The notes: generated from the sequence alone by a model not told the origin. Shown: positions 42,431 to 52,699, counted from the first letter of the stretch. The stretch is DNA of 64,000 nt from Paenibacillus sp. 1_12 (GCF_900114475.1 NZ_FOTE01000006.1:62001-126000), one strand, 5' to 3'. Program-made: numbers and translations.

Positions 42431-43225
42431 CTATTCAAACAGAATTTGATCTTCGTCCTTACGAATTAGCTGTATTTTTTTTGCCAGCCCTGTCGTTGGG
42501 TCCAAATCGATGCAAACGGCATGAAAATGCCATTTACCCTCATCCACTACAAATCTAACTGGCAGCTGTGTTTTGAACTTTTGCAGTACCGCTACCTTCT
42601 CCATTCCCAATATCCCGTCTCTCGGACCTGTCATGCCTACATCCGTCACGTAGGCTGTCCCCAACGGCAACAATCGCTCGTCATGTGTTTGTACATGGGT
42701 ATGCGTTCCAACAACGGCTGAGACCTTGCCATCCAAATGCCAGCCCATTGCCAGCTTCTCCGAGGTAGCCTCCGCATGGAAGTCAACGAGAATATGTTTA
42801 TTCCGTTTTTTCACGGCTTCGATAATTTCATCAGCCTTTTCAAAAGGACAATCCAAAGGCGGCAAAAATGTACGTCCCTGCAAATTGACGATCACCAGTT
42901 CCTGACCTTTCGCTTTGATCGTTGTAAAGCCTCTCCCCGGTGTGCCCTTGGGAAAATTAGCAGGCCGGACCATACGTTCCTCATTATCTATAAAATCAAA
43001 AATTTCTTTTTGATCCCAGGTATGGTTTCCCATAGTAATACCATGGACCCCCATTTCAAACAATTCCTTCGTAATCGGTAAAGTGATGCCTCTGCCCGCA
43101 GCAGCATTTTCACCATTGGCGATAATGAATGTCGGATTCAGCTTTGTTTTGAGGCCTGGCAGGCAAGCTTTCAAAGCTTTACGACCCACAGACCCAACAA
43201 TATCCCCGATAAATAAAATTCTCAT
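42431..43225 (-). CDS. ymdB: YmdB-family metallophosphoesterase (2',3'-cyclic nucleotide phosphodiesterase)
   Basis: 264 residues from ATG at 43225 after GAGGAG. MRILFIGDIVGSVGR, IANGENAAAGRG, MGNHTWD, VDFHAEATSEK and VGTHTHVQTHDERLL give the dinuclear metal site of this family. B. subtilis YmdB affects biofilm and motility switching. Downstream of rny and separated from it by a hairpin. Confidence 0.96.
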   Translation of the reverse strand: MRILFIGDIVGSVGRKALKACLPGLKTKLNPTFIIANGENAAAGRGITLPITKELFEMGVHGITMGNHTWDQKEIFDFIDNEERMVRPANFPKGTPGRGFTTIKAKGQELVIVNLQGRTFLPPLDCPFEKADEIIEAVKKRNKHILVDFHAEATSEKLAMGWHLDGKVSAVVGTHTHVQTHDERLLPLGTAYVTDVGMTGPRDGILGMEKVAVLQKFKTQLPVRFVVDEGKWHFHAVCIDLDPTTGLAKKIQLIRKDEDQILFE

Positions 43226-43278
43226 TTGATAAAGCTCCTCTTCTTCACTAGCTCTTGTAAATGCTCTGCAAGTCAAAA

Positions 43279-43306
43279 GAAAAGTGGCTTATTCAGCCAC
43301 TTTTCT
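43279..43306 (-). terminator. Hairpin between rny and ymdB
   Basis: AGAAAAGTGGCT (43279-43290) and AGCCACTTTTCT (43295-43306) are exact inverted copies; a TTTTC/TTTTG tract follows on the minus strand. Likely terminator with read-through into ymdB. Confidence 0.75.
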
Positions 43307-43324
43307 GATCAAGTATGAAATTCA

Positions 43325-44872
43325 TTATTTAGCATATTCAACAGCACGCGTTTCGCGAATAACTGTAACCTTGATGTGTCCTGGATAATCCAGTTCACTC
43401 TCGATTTTCTTTGTAATGTCACGAGCCAAACGGAAAGCTTCTGTATCGTCTACCTTCTCAGGTTGTACCATCACACGAACTTCACGCCCCGCTTGAATCG
43501 CGTACGATTTCTCAACACCTTCGAAAGACTCTGAAATTTCCTCCAGCTTTTCAAGACGCCGGATGTACGTTTCCAGTGTTTCGCGGCGCGCTCCCGGACG
43601 AGCGGCGGACAAAGCGTCTGCTGCACCTACCAGCATAGCTATTACCGAAGTGGCTTCACAGTCACCATGATGGGAAGCTATACTGTTGATGACGACCGGA
43701 TGCTCTTTATATTTCTTACCGATCTCTACGCCAATTTCAACGTGAGATCCTTCAACTTCATGATCCAAGGCTTTACCGATATCATGCAGGAGACCGGCAC
43801 GTTTCGCCAATGTCACGTCTACCCCGAGTTCTCCAGCCATCAATCCTGTTAAATAAGCAACTTCCATGGAATGCTTCAATACATTTTGTCCATAGCTGGT
43901 TCTAAATCTCAATCTACCCAATATCTTGATCAGATCCGGATGCAATCCATGAACGCCGGTTTCAAAAGTTGCCTGTTCTCCGTATTCACGAATCCGTTCG
44001 TCCACTTCCTTGCGGGACTTCTCAACCATTTCTTCAATACGGGCAGGATGGATACGTCCATCCGCAACCAGTTTTTCTAGGGCAGTTCGGGCAATTTCAC
44101 GACGAATCGGATCAAAACCGGACAAAATAACAGCTTCAGGGGTATCATCAATAATAAGGTCAATCCCTGTCAGTGTCTCAAGCGCACGAATATTTCTACC
44201 CTCGCGTCCGATAATTCGTCCTTTCATTTCCTCATTCGGCAATGTTACTACCGATACTGTCGTTTCCGCTACATGATCAGCAGCACATCTTTGGATGGCT
44301 AGCGTGATGATTTCGCGGGCTTTCTTGTCGCCTTCTTCTTTGGCTTGCTGTTCAATCTCTTTAATCAATTGAGCTGTTTCATGACGTACTTCCTGTTCCA
44401 CATTCGTCAAAATAATTTGCTTGGCATCTTCCGTGGTCAAAGCGGATATACGTTCCAACTCGTTAACCTGGTTCTTATAAATCTCGTCAATGTGTGTTTG
44501 GGTTTCTTCAATCCGTTTCTCTTTGTTGGCGACTTGCTCTTCTTTTTTCTCAAGAGATTCTAATTTTTTATCCAGCGATTCCTCTTTTTGCAACAATCGT
44601 CTCTCTTGTCGTTGTGATTCATTTCGACGATCACGAATGTCTTTTTCAGCTTCGGTTCGGAGCTTGTGAATCTCATCCTTGGCCTCCACAACCGCTTCTT
44701 TCCTTAGTGCCTCCGCCTCTTTTTTAGCGCCATCCTTGATTAGCTCAGCGGCTTGCTCAGCACTTGAAATTTTCGCTTCTGCAATGGACTTGCGGATAAA
44801 ATAACCAATCCCTAAGCAAATAGCACCAACAACGAGAATGATTAAGATCCAGATGGCTGGATGTATGTTCAT
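43325..44872 (-). CDS. rny: Ribonuclease Y
   Basis: 515 residues from ATG at 44872, 8 bases after AGGAGG; GTG at 44881 is too close. N-terminal membrane helix ([20 protein letters not shown]), a long coiled coil (about 30-200), a KH domain ([20 protein letters not shown]) and an HD domain ([20 protein letters not shown]). Membrane endoribonuclease that starts mRNA decay. Monocistronic or with ymdB. Confidence 0.98.
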   Translation of the reverse strand: MNIHPAIWILIILVVGAICLGIGYFIRKSIAEAKISSAEQAAELIKDGAKKEAEALRKEAVVEAKDEIHKLRTEAEKDIRDRRNESQRQERRLLQKEESLDKKLESLEKKEEQVANKEKRIEETQTHIDEIYKNQVNELERISALTTEDAKQIILTNVEQEVRHETAQLIKEIEQQAKEEGDKKAREIITLAIQRCAADHVAETTVSVVTLPNEEMKGRIIGREGRNIRALETLTGIDLIIDDTPEAVILSGFDPIRREIARTALEKLVADGRIHPARIEEMVEKSRKEVDERIREYGEQATFETGVHGLHPDLIKILGRLRFRTSYGQNVLKHSMEVAYLTGLMAGELGVDVTLAKRAGLLHDIGKALDHEVEGSHVEIGVEIGKKYKEHPVVINSIASHHGDCEATSVIAMLVGAADALSAARPGARRETLETYIRRLEKLEEISESFEGVEKSYAIQAGREVRVMVQPEKVDDTEAFRLARDITKKIESELDYPGHIKVTVIRETRAVEYAK

Positions 44873-45202
44873 CCAGTTCACCTCCTCGTTGTTTCTCCAA
44901 GGGGTAAGCTTGGGGGTCGTATGGTTTTTAATCCGTTTAACAAGCAGTAAGAAAAGTAAAAATTGGCGATTTTACTTTGCCAACCTTCTGTTTAGGCATA
45001 ACAGAGAGGTTGATTGTACAAAATTATACATGCTCATTTTATCTTTTGTCGAAGAAGCTTGTCAAGGTGTATGACTTATGAATTACTTCACTTTGTAGAA
45101 ATTATTAAATTCCTGCTAAAATTTTGTTATTAAACACAACTCACAACCGTTTTTCAATGAATTTAATTTACATGATTAATTATTCGTATCGCAAATTGAT
45201 TT
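44873..45202 (-). other. Intergenic region upstream of rny
   Basis: 330 bases. It holds a good minus-strand promoter (45036-45065) and a leader of about 160 bases before rny, with local inverted repeats around 44897-44913 and 44960-45010. No gene was seen. Confidence 0.5.
45036..45065 (-). promoter_or_regulatory. Sigma-A promoter of rny
   Basis: Minus-strand TTGACA (45060-45065) and TAAAAT (45036-45041) with an 18-base spacer. Confidence 0.6.
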
Positions 45203-45934
45203 TCATTCTTCAAAATGAATTTCCCAATCCTCACTATCTATTCCACGATTCGCAGCATCCGTTAATTCACGTACGACACGAGTGGTTACTCTTGAATTGT
45301 AGCCTCTTCTTTGCAGCAGTGCATAAGCTTTTCTTTTAATATTTTGCACATCCGAGTCCGGCTTTAAACTGGAACCATATTTTTTATTAATCAGATCATA
45401 AGCATTTCGATACTCTATTTGTTCGTCAATCTGCTCGATCGCACTTGTAATGTGTTCAGATTTGAGACCCTTCTGCTGAAGCTCCTGTTTAATCCAATTA
45501 CGACCCTTTTTGGCAGATTGAATGCGCTGTTGTGTCAGCTGTTCAGCAAACAAGGAATCATCTATATATTGCTCCCGTCGAAGACGATCAAGCGTGTTTT
45601 CAATTGTGGGAAGCTCATAGCCTTTTTGCAGCAAACGAGCTTTGAGTTCATATTCAGAGCGCAGCCTAAACGATAATAAACGAATCGCATCCAGATAAGC
45701 CTGCTGTTTGTCTTGAGCTTCTACAATCTTTTTCATTTCATCTTTATTAATTGCGGTACCTTTGGTCAAACTGTATTTAATCAGCACATCCTCATGCACA
45801 GAAAACACATACTGCTCTTCGATATATAAATTGTACCGATCCTTAGCTCTTTTTTGCCGCTCTATTTTGGTTATTATTCCTTCTTCTAGAGGCAGTTCTT
45901 TCATCAAATCATTCTCATTCCGTTCTTCATCCAT
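45203..45934 (-). CDS. recX: Regulatory protein RecX
   Basis: 243 residues. Tandem three-helix RecX repeats: AIRLLSFRLRSEYELKARLLQKGY, DRLRREQYIDDSLFAEQL, GRNWIKQELQQKGLKSEHI. It modulates RecA filament activity. The gene follows recA after 58 bases with a hairpin between them, so level may be kept below that of RecA. Confidence 0.93.
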   Translation of the reverse strand: MDEERNENDLMKELPLEEGIITKIERQKRAKDRYNLYIEEQYVFSVHEDVLIKYSLTKGTAINKDEMKKIVEAQDKQQAYLDAIRLLSFRLRSEYELKARLLQKGYELPTIENTLDRLRREQYIDDSLFAEQLTQQRIQSAKKGRNWIKQELQQKGLKSEHITSAIEQIDEQIEYRNAYDLINKKYGSSLKPDSDVQNIKRKAYALLQRRGYNSRVTTRVVRELTDAANRGIDSEDWEIHFEE

Positions 45935-45958
45935 GATTCATCACTCCGAATGCAAGGG

Positions 45959-45983
45959 AAGGGCACCTTCATAAGGTGCCCTT
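45959..45983 (-). terminator. recA-recX intercistronic hairpin
   Basis: AAGGGCACCTT and AAGGTGCCCTT, exact inverted copies around three bases, without a T-run. Likely a partial terminator that lowers recX relative to recA. Confidence 0.6.
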
Positions 45984-45992
45984 CAACCTGCT

Positions 45993-47042
45993 TTATTCAA
46001 CTTCTTCGAACTCTTCATCTTCCTCGTCGTTACTGAGCAAGTCTGCATCAACAGTAGCAGTTAAGTTGCAGTTTTCACGAATCTTTTTCTCAAGAATATC
46101 AGCTATTTGCGGATTATCCTTTAAGAATTGTTTGGAGTTCTCACGACCTTGACCCAATCGGTCACCGTTGAAGGAGTACCAAGCGCCACTCTTCTGAATA
46201 ATATCCATTTCAGCACCGATATCGATAATACTTCCTTCTTTGGAAATGCCTTCGCCGTACATAATATCAATATCTGCCTGCTTGAATGGAGGCGCTACTT
46301 TATTTTTGACTACTTTAATTCTTGTACGGTTACCTACCATGTCATTGCCCTGCTTGATGCTCTCTACGCGGCGTACATCCAGACGTACAGAGGAATAAAA
46401 CTTCAATGCTCTTCCGCCCGGAGTTGTCTCTGGATTACCGAACATAACACCGATTTTCTCACGAAGCTGATTAATGAAAATAGCAATCGTGTTCGATTTG
46501 TTGATGGCACCAGATAACTTACGCAAGGCCTGTGACATCAAACGAGCTTGCAAACCTACGTGAGAATCTCCCATGTCGCCTTCAATTTCCGCTTTAGGAA
46601 CCAATGCAGCTACCGAGTCAATAACGATAATATCTACAGCTCCGCTTCGTACCAACGCTTCAGCAATTTCCAATGCCTGCTCACCCGTGTCCGGTTGGGA
46701 AAGCAGCAGCTCGTCTATATTGATTCCGAGTTTACTTGCATAGGAAGGATCGAGTGCATGCTCAGCATCTATAAAAGCAGCTGTTCCACCTACTCGCTGC
46801 ACCTCAGCAATCGCATGAAGCGCTACTGTTGTTTTACCCGATGATTCCGGGCCAAAAACCTCTATAATTCTACCACGTGGAAATCCCCCAATGCCGAGGG
46901 CAATATCAAGGGCCAAAGATCCGCTGGGAATAACATCAATCTTCATATGGGTCGATTCACCCAATTTCATAACCGATCCTTTACCAAATTGTTTTTCAAT
47001 TTGACGAAGGGCATTGTCCAATGCTGCGCGCCGATCTGACAA
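45993..47042 (-). CDS. recA: Recombinase RecA
   Basis: 349 residues from TTG at 47042 ([20 protein letters not shown]), which matches the start of other Bacillales RecA and has AAGGAAGTGAG upstream; an in-frame ATG at 47063 lacks a ribosome site. Walker [10 protein letters not shown], the DNA-binding loop region [21 protein letters not shown] and an acidic tail ([11 protein letters not shown]). Promoter and SOS box precede it. Confidence 0.98.
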   Translation of the reverse strand: MSDRRAALDNALRQIEKQFGKGSVMKLGESTHMKIDVIPSGSLALDIALGIGGFPRGRIIEVFGPESSGKTTVALHAIAEVQRVGGTAAFIDAEHALDPSYASKLGINIDELLLSQPDTGEQALEIAEALVRSGAVDIIVIDSVAALVPKAEIEGDMGDSHVGLQARLMSQALRKLSGAINKSNTIAIFINQLREKIGVMFGNPETTPGGRALKFYSSVRLDVRRVESIKQGNDMVGNRTRIKVVKNKVAPPFKQADIDIMYGEGISKEGSIIDIGAEMDIIQKSGAWYSFNGDRLGQGRENSKQFLKDNPQIADILEKKIRENCNLTATVDADLLSNDEEDEEFEEVE

Positions 47043-47076
47043 AACACTCACTTCCTTTTCCATATTGGATAAGTTT

Positions 47077-47105
47077 ATAATAACCTATTTTGTTGATGTT
47101 GCCAA
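47077..47105 (-). promoter_or_regulatory. Sigma-A promoter of recA
   Basis: Minus-strand TTGGCA (47100-47105) and TATTAT (47077-47082) with a 17-base spacer. Confidence 0.7.
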
Positions 47106-47114
47106 GCATTTTTA

Positions 47115-47128
47115 CGAACATACATTCT
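47115..47128. promoter_or_regulatory. LexA/DinR (SOS) box of recA
   Basis: CGAACATACATTCT matches the Gram-positive SOS consensus CGAACRNRYGTTYG except for two positions. It lies 10 bases upstream of the recA -35. Confidence 0.65.
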
Positions 47129-47142
47129 GTTTATGGTCCAAA

Positions 47143-47181
47143 GAAAAACCGTAACAAAATGTGATCCATTGTTACGGTTCT
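47143..47181 (-). terminator. Terminator of cinA
   Basis: Minus-strand AACCGTAACA and TGTTACGGTT pair and are followed by TTTC; it separates cinA from the recA promoter. Confidence 0.8.
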
Positions 47182-47248
47182 TCCGCTCCGTCTATTATAT
47201 TACATTGGCGGAACGCTTTCAAGCTCTAAATATATCAATTTCACTCTA

Positions 47249-48496
47249 TCAAACCCGCAGCCGTTTCCACAATTGGTACAATGCCGCCTTGGCAGCACGC
47301 AGCTTGATGTGATCCCGATTTCCTGACAACTGCAGCCGCTCCACAACCGGCTGCCCTTCTTTGCAAGCAATAGCCAGGTACACAAGACCAACCGGCTTTC
47401 CTTCGGATTCATCCGGTCCTGCGACACCCGTAATGGCAACTGCATAGTCAGCGTCAGCCTGAAGCCGCATCTGTTCTGCCAATATGCCGGCTGTTTCCGC
47501 GCTTACAGCACCTGGAGCTCCCGCTCCTTCCAGTATGCTCATAGGCACATCCAGAAGCTTATTTTTTAACATATTCGAATAACATACAATGCCTCCCCGA
47601 AAAACGGCTGAACTGCCAGGGATTGATGTCAGTAGATTGCTCAAGAGCCCTCCTGTGCAGCTCTCAGCAGCCGTTAGGAGCAATTTGCGCTCGTTCATGA
47701 TACGAATGACCTCCTGTTCGATAGGAACGTCTATAGAGGCATATATGTAGTCTCCAAGTCTGCGTCTGATTTCCAGTTCAAGCGGCTGCAGCTTCATATC
47801 CGCTTCCTCCTGTGAGGAGGCACGTGTTGTAATTCGTATCGTGACTTCAGACTCCTTAGCATAAGGAGCTATCGTAGGATCTGTTTGCGCATGAATGAGA
47901 TCCAATAGTTCATGCTCAAGCGAAGATTCGCCAATTCCCGCAAATTTCAGCATTCTTGAGAACAAGGGATTAACCCCGTTCATCCTTGACGCAATCCAAG
48001 GCGCAGCGTAATGAGTAAACATCGGCTTCATTTCTTTCGGGGGACCGGGTAACAGTATGTAATGAGTGCCATCCTGGGTTAAAGCGATGCCTACGGCCAT
48101 TCCTGCATCATTAGTTAAAGGATCACTGTGCTCCAGCATAAGCGCCTGCCTTCGATTGCTTTCGACCATATGAATACCTCTCGCCCCAAACACACGTTCG
48201 ATGTAATCCATCGAAGGCTGGTGAAGGACAAGTTTCTGTCCAAGAAAGGCGGCAAGCGCATCTTTGGTCAGGTCATCCTGAGTCGGTCCAAGTCCACCTG
48301 TACATATGATTAAATCGGCACGGCTTTTGGCAATTTGCAGAGCGTCCGCCAAACGGCTTTCATTATCACCGACAACGGTTTGATAATATACACTTACACC
48401 TAAATCAGCACAGCCTTGGGCCAAAAACTGAGCATTGGTGTTCACAATTTGCCCTAATAATAACTCGGTGCCGACAGCTATAATCTCCGCTTTCAT
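47249..48496 (-). CDS. cinA: CinA (competence/damage-inducible protein, NMN amidohydrolase family)
   Basis: 415 residues. N-terminal COG1058/MoaB-like domain (MKAEIIAVGTELLLGQ, CTGGLGPTQDDLTKD) and C-terminal PncC-type domain (LTAAESCTGGLLSNLLT, AVAITGVAGPDESEGKPVGLVY). GGGAGG precedes ATG. Linked to recA and pgsA as in Bacillus, where it is competence-induced. Confidence 0.97.
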   Translation of the reverse strand: MKAEIIAVGTELLLGQIVNTNAQFLAQGCADLGVSVYYQTVVGDNESRLADALQIAKSRADLIICTGGLGPTQDDLTKDALAAFLGQKLVLHQPSMDYIERVFGARGIHMVESNRRQALMLEHSDPLTNDAGMAVGIALTQDGTHYILLPGPPKEMKPMFTHYAAPWIASRMNGVNPLFSRMLKFAGIGESSLEHELLDLIHAQTDPTIAPYAKESEVTIRITTRASSQEEADMKLQPLELEIRRRLGDYIYASIDVPIEQEVIRIMNERKLLLTAAESCTGGLLSNLLTSIPGSSAVFRGGIVCYSNMLKNKLLDVPMSILEGAGAPGAVSAETAGILAEQMRLQADADYAVAITGVAGPDESEGKPVGLVYLAIACKEGQPVVERLQLSGNRDHIKLRAAKAALYQLWKRLRV

Positions 48497-48517
48497 CCAA
48501 ACTACCTCCCAGAATGG

Positions 48518-48549
48518 AACAAAAAAACAATAGGAAGCTCCTACTGTTT
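48518..48549 (-). terminator. Terminator of pgsA
   Basis: Minus-strand AACAGTAGGA and TCCTATTGTT pair around a short loop, followed by a T7 tract. Downstream of pgsA, upstream of cinA. Confidence 0.78.
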
Positions 48550-49126
48550 ATTCGTTAAAGTTAATAACATGTTTATTTTTGATGAAATAATCCAAACCCG
48601 AATACAAGGTTATGATAGCTGCGACCCAGCTTGCAAATAAATCAAAGCGCAGATCAATAAAAGCAAATGGAAAATTATTAATCAGCAGTGCAATAATTGC
48701 AGTAATTTGGGCTGCTGTTTTCCATTTACCCCATTTACTAGCCGCAATGACATGACCCTCAAGCAAGGCGATCTGTCGTAATCCTGTAACAGCAAACTCC
48801 CGACTAATAATCACAATCACGATCCATGCGCCGACCTTATTCATCTCTACCAGAGATACGAGCACAGCAGATACAAGCAGCTTATCAGCCAAGGGGTCAA
48901 GCAATTTCCCCAGATTCGTGACCAGCTTACGCTTTCTGGCAATATATCCGTCCAGACCATCTGTCCAAGCCGCAATGATAAAAATAAGCGCAGCAATAAT
49001 TTGGTTGTAAGTGATGCTGAACTGATCAATTTCAATTTGGGGAAACTTTAAATTTACAAGCAAAAAAAACATAATGATAGGTACTAAAAAGATCCTCGCC
49101 AAAGTGATCCGATTGGCCAGGTTCAT
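48548..49126 (-). CDS. pgsA: CDP-diacylglycerol--glycerol-3-phosphate 3-phosphatidyltransferase
   Basis: 192 residues with several membrane helices. The CDP-alcohol phosphotransferase motif is seen in DGLDGYIARKRKLVTNLG followed by LLDPLADKLL. First committed step of phosphatidylglycerol synthesis. The start overlaps the rimO stop by four bases. Confidence 0.97.
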   Translation of the reverse strand: MNLANRITLARIFLVPIIMFFLLVNLKFPQIEIDQFSITYNQIIAALIFIIAAWTDGLDGYIARKRKLVTNLGKLLDPLADKLLVSAVLVSLVEMNKVGAWIVIVIISREFAVTGLRQIALLEGHVIAASKWGKWKTAAQITAIIALLINNFPFAFIDLRFDLFASWVAAIITLYSGLDYFIKNKHVINFNE

Positions 49127-50451
49127 GCCACAACCTCCCCGGACAAATCAAACTCAAAAGAGTGAGTAATGTGAACCTTGGCTAACTCTCCAATCTTAAG
49201 CTGTGTCCCTTTTACAAACACTTCACCATCAATCTCAGGAGCATCATACTGGGAACGGCCAATGTAAACATCATTTCTGCCATCATACTTTTCAATCAAC
49301 ACATCAACAGTTTGGCCCACCCGGTTACCATTTCGGATATTAGAAATGCCACGCTGTATTTCCATAATGGTGTTAGCCCGATATTCCTTCACATCATCAT
49401 TTACCTGATCCGGCAGACGGGCCGCTGGTGTATCCTGTTCTTGTGAATAAGCAAACACACCCAAACGGTCAAACTCAACTTCCGTAACAAAATTCTTTAA
49501 ATTTTCAAAATCCTGTTCAGTCTCGCCCGGGAATCCTACAATAAGCGATGTACGAAGCGAAACATTAGGAATGCGTGTACGAATTTTTTCAATTAACGCT
49601 CTGGCATCCTGCTGTCTGCCCGGTCTTCTCATTCGCTTCAAAATAATATCCTCACTGTGCTGCAATGGCATATCGACATATTTGCACACTTTCGGGTTTG
49701 TAGCGATTGTATCGATCAACTCGTCGGTAAAGAATCCTGGATATGCATAATGCAGTCTGACCCATTCAATACCGGCCACTTCCGTAACCTTATTTAACAA
49801 AGCAGGCAGCTTAAAGCCATCATACAAATCAGTTCCATAATTAGTGGAATCCTGTGCAATCAGACTGATTTCCCGAACGCCTTGCGAAGCTAATTGCTCA
49901 ATTTCAGCAATGATCGATTCCATGCTTCTACTGCGGAACTTACCGCGCATAATCGGAATACTGCAGAATGTACAGGCATTATCACAGCCCTCGGCAATTT
50001 TCACATAAGCAGTGTAACGCGGAGTAGTCACACGTCGTGGGAGCGGCTTATCGTAGTTAAAAACCGGGTTTCCGACTAAGACCGGCTTCTTCCCAGCAAG
50101 AGCTTCTTCAATAATCTCATTAATTTTATCAAAATCTCCTGTGCCAACGATGCCATCAATTTCAGGCATTTCTTCCATGAGCTCTTTTTTGTAGCGTTGT
50201 GTCAAGCATCCGGAAACAATGAGTGCCTTCAAATTAGCAGTCTGCTTCAAGTCAGCCATATCCAATATCGTATTTACGGACTCTTCCTTGGCTGCATCAA
50301 TAAAGCCACACGTATTAACTATAATTACAGTTGCTTCTTCCTTATCCGATACCAATTCGTAGCCACGTCCAAAAACCAATCCTGACATGATTTCCGAGTC
50401 AACGAGGTTTTTCTCGCAGCCCAGCGTAACTACTTTTACTTTCTCTGTCAT
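49123..50451 (-). CDS. rimO: Ribosomal protein S12 methylthiotransferase
   Basis: 442 residues from ATG at 50451 after GGAGG. Radical-SAM methylthiotransferase: TLGCEKNLVDSE, VNTCGFIDAAKEES and VSGCLTQRYK carry the auxiliary Cys, and CDNACTFCSIPIMRG the radical-SAM Cys; a TRAM domain ends it. GFIDAAKEES and the KNLVDSE N-terminus separate RimO from MiaB (35849-37318). Modifies Asp of protein S12. Confidence 0.97.
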   Translation of the reverse strand: MTEKVKVVTLGCEKNLVDSEIMSGLVFGRGYELVSDKEEATVIIVNTCGFIDAAKEESVNTILDMADLKQTANLKALIVSGCLTQRYKKELMEEMPEIDGIVGTGDFDKINEIIEEALAGKKPVLVGNPVFNYDKPLPRRVTTPRYTAYVKIAEGCDNACTFCSIPIMRGKFRSRSMESIIAEIEQLASQGVREISLIAQDSTNYGTDLYDGFKLPALLNKVTEVAGIEWVRLHYAYPGFFTDELIDTIATNPKVCKYVDMPLQHSEDIILKRMRRPGRQQDARALIEKIRTRIPNVSLRTSLIVGFPGETEQDFENLKNFVTEVEFDRLGVFAYSQEQDTPAARLPDQVNDDVKEYRANTIMEIQRGISNIRNGNRVGQTVDVLIEKYDGRNDVYIGRSQYDAPEIDGEVFVKGTQLKIGELAKVHITHSFEFDLSGEVVA

Positions 50452-50528
50452 ATCTATATCCTCCAATAGTGAATCCAGCCTGTGGGTCAAGTATAAACGA
50501 ACAGAATGAATAGTGTCAAAAATGCATA

Positions 50529-51020
50529 TTAACGAAAATTTAAAAATTGTAAATCCAGAGGCAAATCCGCTTTGCGAAGAAGCTGGATAACCTGCTGTAA
50601 ATCGTCTTTACTTTTTCCTGAAACCCGGATTTGATCCCCCTGAATTTGGCTTTTCACCTTAAGCTTGGAGTCCCGAATCATGATATTGATTTTTTTGGCA
50701 TTATCCTGATCAATACCCGACTTGAGCTTCACTTTTTGCCGGACTGTCTGGGATGATGCTGGTTGAATTTTGTCGTATTCAAGATTTTTCAACGATATTC
50801 CCCGTTTTGCCATCTTGGAATGCAAAATGTCCATCACATTTTGCAGCTTGAACTCATCATCGGACACGATAACTAACTCATCTTTTTCAACAGCAATACT
50901 GCTTTTACTATTCTTAAAATCAAATCGGGTCATAATTTCTTTCTCCGCTTGATTAATTGCATTGCTCAATTCCTGCATATCCATTTTGGAGGCAATATCA
51001 AAAAAACTTTCGTCAGCCAT
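50529..51020 (-). CDS. YajQ-family nucleotide-binding protein
   Basis: 163 residues, full length for the family. ESFFDIASKMDMQELSNAINQA and the tail KSKDDLQQVIQLLRKADLPLDLQFLNFR are diagnostic. Two repeated ferredoxin-like domains. Some homologues bind cyclic di-GMP. ATG at 51020 with AAAGGAAG upstream. Confidence 0.95.
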   Translation of the reverse strand: MADESFFDIASKMDMQELSNAINQAEKEIMTRFDFKNSKSSIAVEKDELVIVSDDEFKLQNVMDILHSKMAKRGISLKNLEYDKIQPASSQTVRQKVKLKSGIDQDNAKKINIMIRDSKLKVKSQIQGDQIRVSGKSKDDLQQVIQLLRKADLPLDLQFLNFR

Positions 51021-51047
51021 GGTCGCACTTCCTTTATCATTTATAAC

Positions 51048-51896
51048 TTACACTTTTTGTATATCGATTTGAACCCGCTTGGCATTAGGAGTGTCACCTA
51101 ATACAATAAGGGTTCCATTCACATTCAGTTCAACCGCATTGGATCGACCAAATATCATAAAAGCCGAGTTTGCAAGCTCCCAGCTTTGCTCCTTACCCTT
51201 GGTGTAGGTGCCTTGCTCAAGCGTTTCGGTTGTTTGTCCTAATGAATCAATTTGAATCCAGCAAGCATCGCCTACAATTTTCATTTTAATCATCAGCTTA
51301 TCCGTATTGGAAACCGTATAGTAATCGGTACCCCCCTGGCTTTTTACCAGCTTTACCTCTGTTTTAGGTACAACAACAGGCGGGGGAGTTGGCGTCATTG
51401 GCGCTTTTGTGTCGTATACAGGTGAAGTTACACTGCCGCTGTTGGCATTTGGATCCACTTTATCTGTAACCCGATTTGGTTCACTCACAGGATTGACTTC
51501 ATGAGGCTTACTAATATAATTCTTATTCAGATAATAATAGATAATCCCCAGGATGAGAACGAAAAAGGCAATCATCATTACACTGGAAACGTATTTGCCG
51601 ATTCTTTCGGTATTCCGTGTCGTTCTTTTGGAGCGAGTAGGTTCAATATGATCCGGCTCTGCCGCGGGAATCACATTTTGATATAAGCTCAGCACTTCAT
51701 TAGGCTCCAGCCCCACCGCTTCAGCATAGCTCTTAATAAATGCTCTAACATAAAAATTTCCTGGTAAAATTTTATAGTTTCCATCTTCGATCGCTTCCAA
51801 ATAACGCTTGCGAATTTTTGTGCTTTCCTGCAAATCTTCCAAGGATATTTTTTTTTCGATCCGTGCTTTTCGCAACAATTGACCAAGATCAGACAT
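51048..51896 (-). CDS. rodZ: RodZ-like protein (HTH, membrane helix, DUF4115)
   Basis: 282 residues. N-terminal HTH_25 domain (LGQLLRKARIEKKISLEDLQESTKIRKRYLEAIEDG), a basic stretch, one membrane helix (VMMIAFFVLILGIIYYYL), a Pro/Thr-rich linker and an extracellular DUF4115 domain (about 180-282). RodZ links the MreB cytoskeleton to the membrane in cell-shape control. Sits between ymfK and pgsA as ymfM does in B. subtilis. Confidence 0.93.
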   Translation of the reverse strand: MSDLGQLLRKARIEKKISLEDLQESTKIRKRYLEAIEDGNYKILPGNFYVRAFIKSYAEAVGLEPNEVLSLYQNVIPAAEPDHIEPTRSKRTTRNTERIGKYVSSVMMIAFFVLILGIIYYYLNKNYISKPHEVNPVSEPNRVTDKVDPNANSGSVTSPVYDTKAPMTPTPPPVVVPKTEVKLVKSQGGTDYYTVSNTDKLMIKMKIVGDACWIQIDSLGQTTETLEQGTYTKGKEQSWELANSAFMIFGRSNAVELNVNGTLIVLGDTPNAKRVQIDIQKV

Positions 51897-51934
51897 GTTC
51901 TCACCCCTTTCGTGATGTTCATAGAGATTGACTA

Positions 51935-52699
51935 TTAATAATCATTGATACTGTTCGTGATAGCATCGTAATTGATTTCTTCGTCAGGTGTATTGCGCAG
52001 CTCTACAATGTAATTAAAGTGCTCATACGTGTACTCTGAATCCCGCACAAAAATATCCGGATGCTCAATGACCTTCGTGGAAGGCATACTCATAATTTGC
52101 TGCAAAAGCGAGTGATGCTTCTCGTTGGAACGAATGGTTGATACGATACCATCAATAATAAAAATATTGTTTGGATTCATTTCTTCCTCAGATAATTGAC
52201 TGCGAACCGTTTGACGCAATAGCGTAGAGGATACAAAGTTCCAACGTTTATTGGAGCACACGCTACCGGCAATAATCGATTCCGTTTTTCCAACACGCGG
52301 CATGCCTCTGAGCCCAACGACCTGATTACCATCACGTTTGAAAATTTCACCGAGAAAATCCACCAAAAGACCTAACTCATCACGGGTAAATCGGAATGTT
52401 TTACGATCATCCGAATCCCTTTCGATGTATCTGCCGTGACGGACAGCTAATATATCAACCAATTTAGGCTCTCTAAGCGCTGTTATAGTTATATTATCCA
52501 CTTTACGCAACATTTTACCCATTAAGTCAATTTTTTCATTATCATTAGTTTGCAGCAGCATGCCGCGTGTTCGATCTTCCACTCCGTTAATCGTCACAAT
52601 ATTAATATCCAGCATCCCCATAAGAGAAGCTACGTCACCTAATAAGCCAGGACGATTTTTATGTATTCTGTATTCCATATACCACTGCTTCGTTTCCAT
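51935..52699 (-). CDS. ymfK: YmfK-family protein (DUF3388)
   Basis: 254 residues from ATG at 52699 after TGAGGTG. N-terminal ACT-like domain (YRIHKNRPGLLGDVASLMGMLDINIVTING) and a P-loop-like GMPRVGKTES with LVDFLGEIFKRDGNQVVGLRG before it. This combination is YmfK (DUF3388/DUF3243 cluster). Function unknown. Syntenic position between ymfJ and rodZ, with a lipoprotein gene inserted. Confidence 0.9.
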   Translation of the reverse strand: METKQWYMEYRIHKNRPGLLGDVASLMGMLDINIVTINGVEDRTRGMLLQTNDNEKIDLMGKMLRKVDNITITALREPKLVDILAVRHGRYIERDSDDRKTFRFTRDELGLLVDFLGEIFKRDGNQVVGLRGMPRVGKTESIIAGSVCSNKRWNFVSSTLLRQTVRSQLSEEEMNPNNIFIIDGIVSTIRSNEKHHSLLQQIMSMPSTKVIEHPDIFVRDSEYTYEHFNYIVELRNTPDEEINYDAITNSINDY

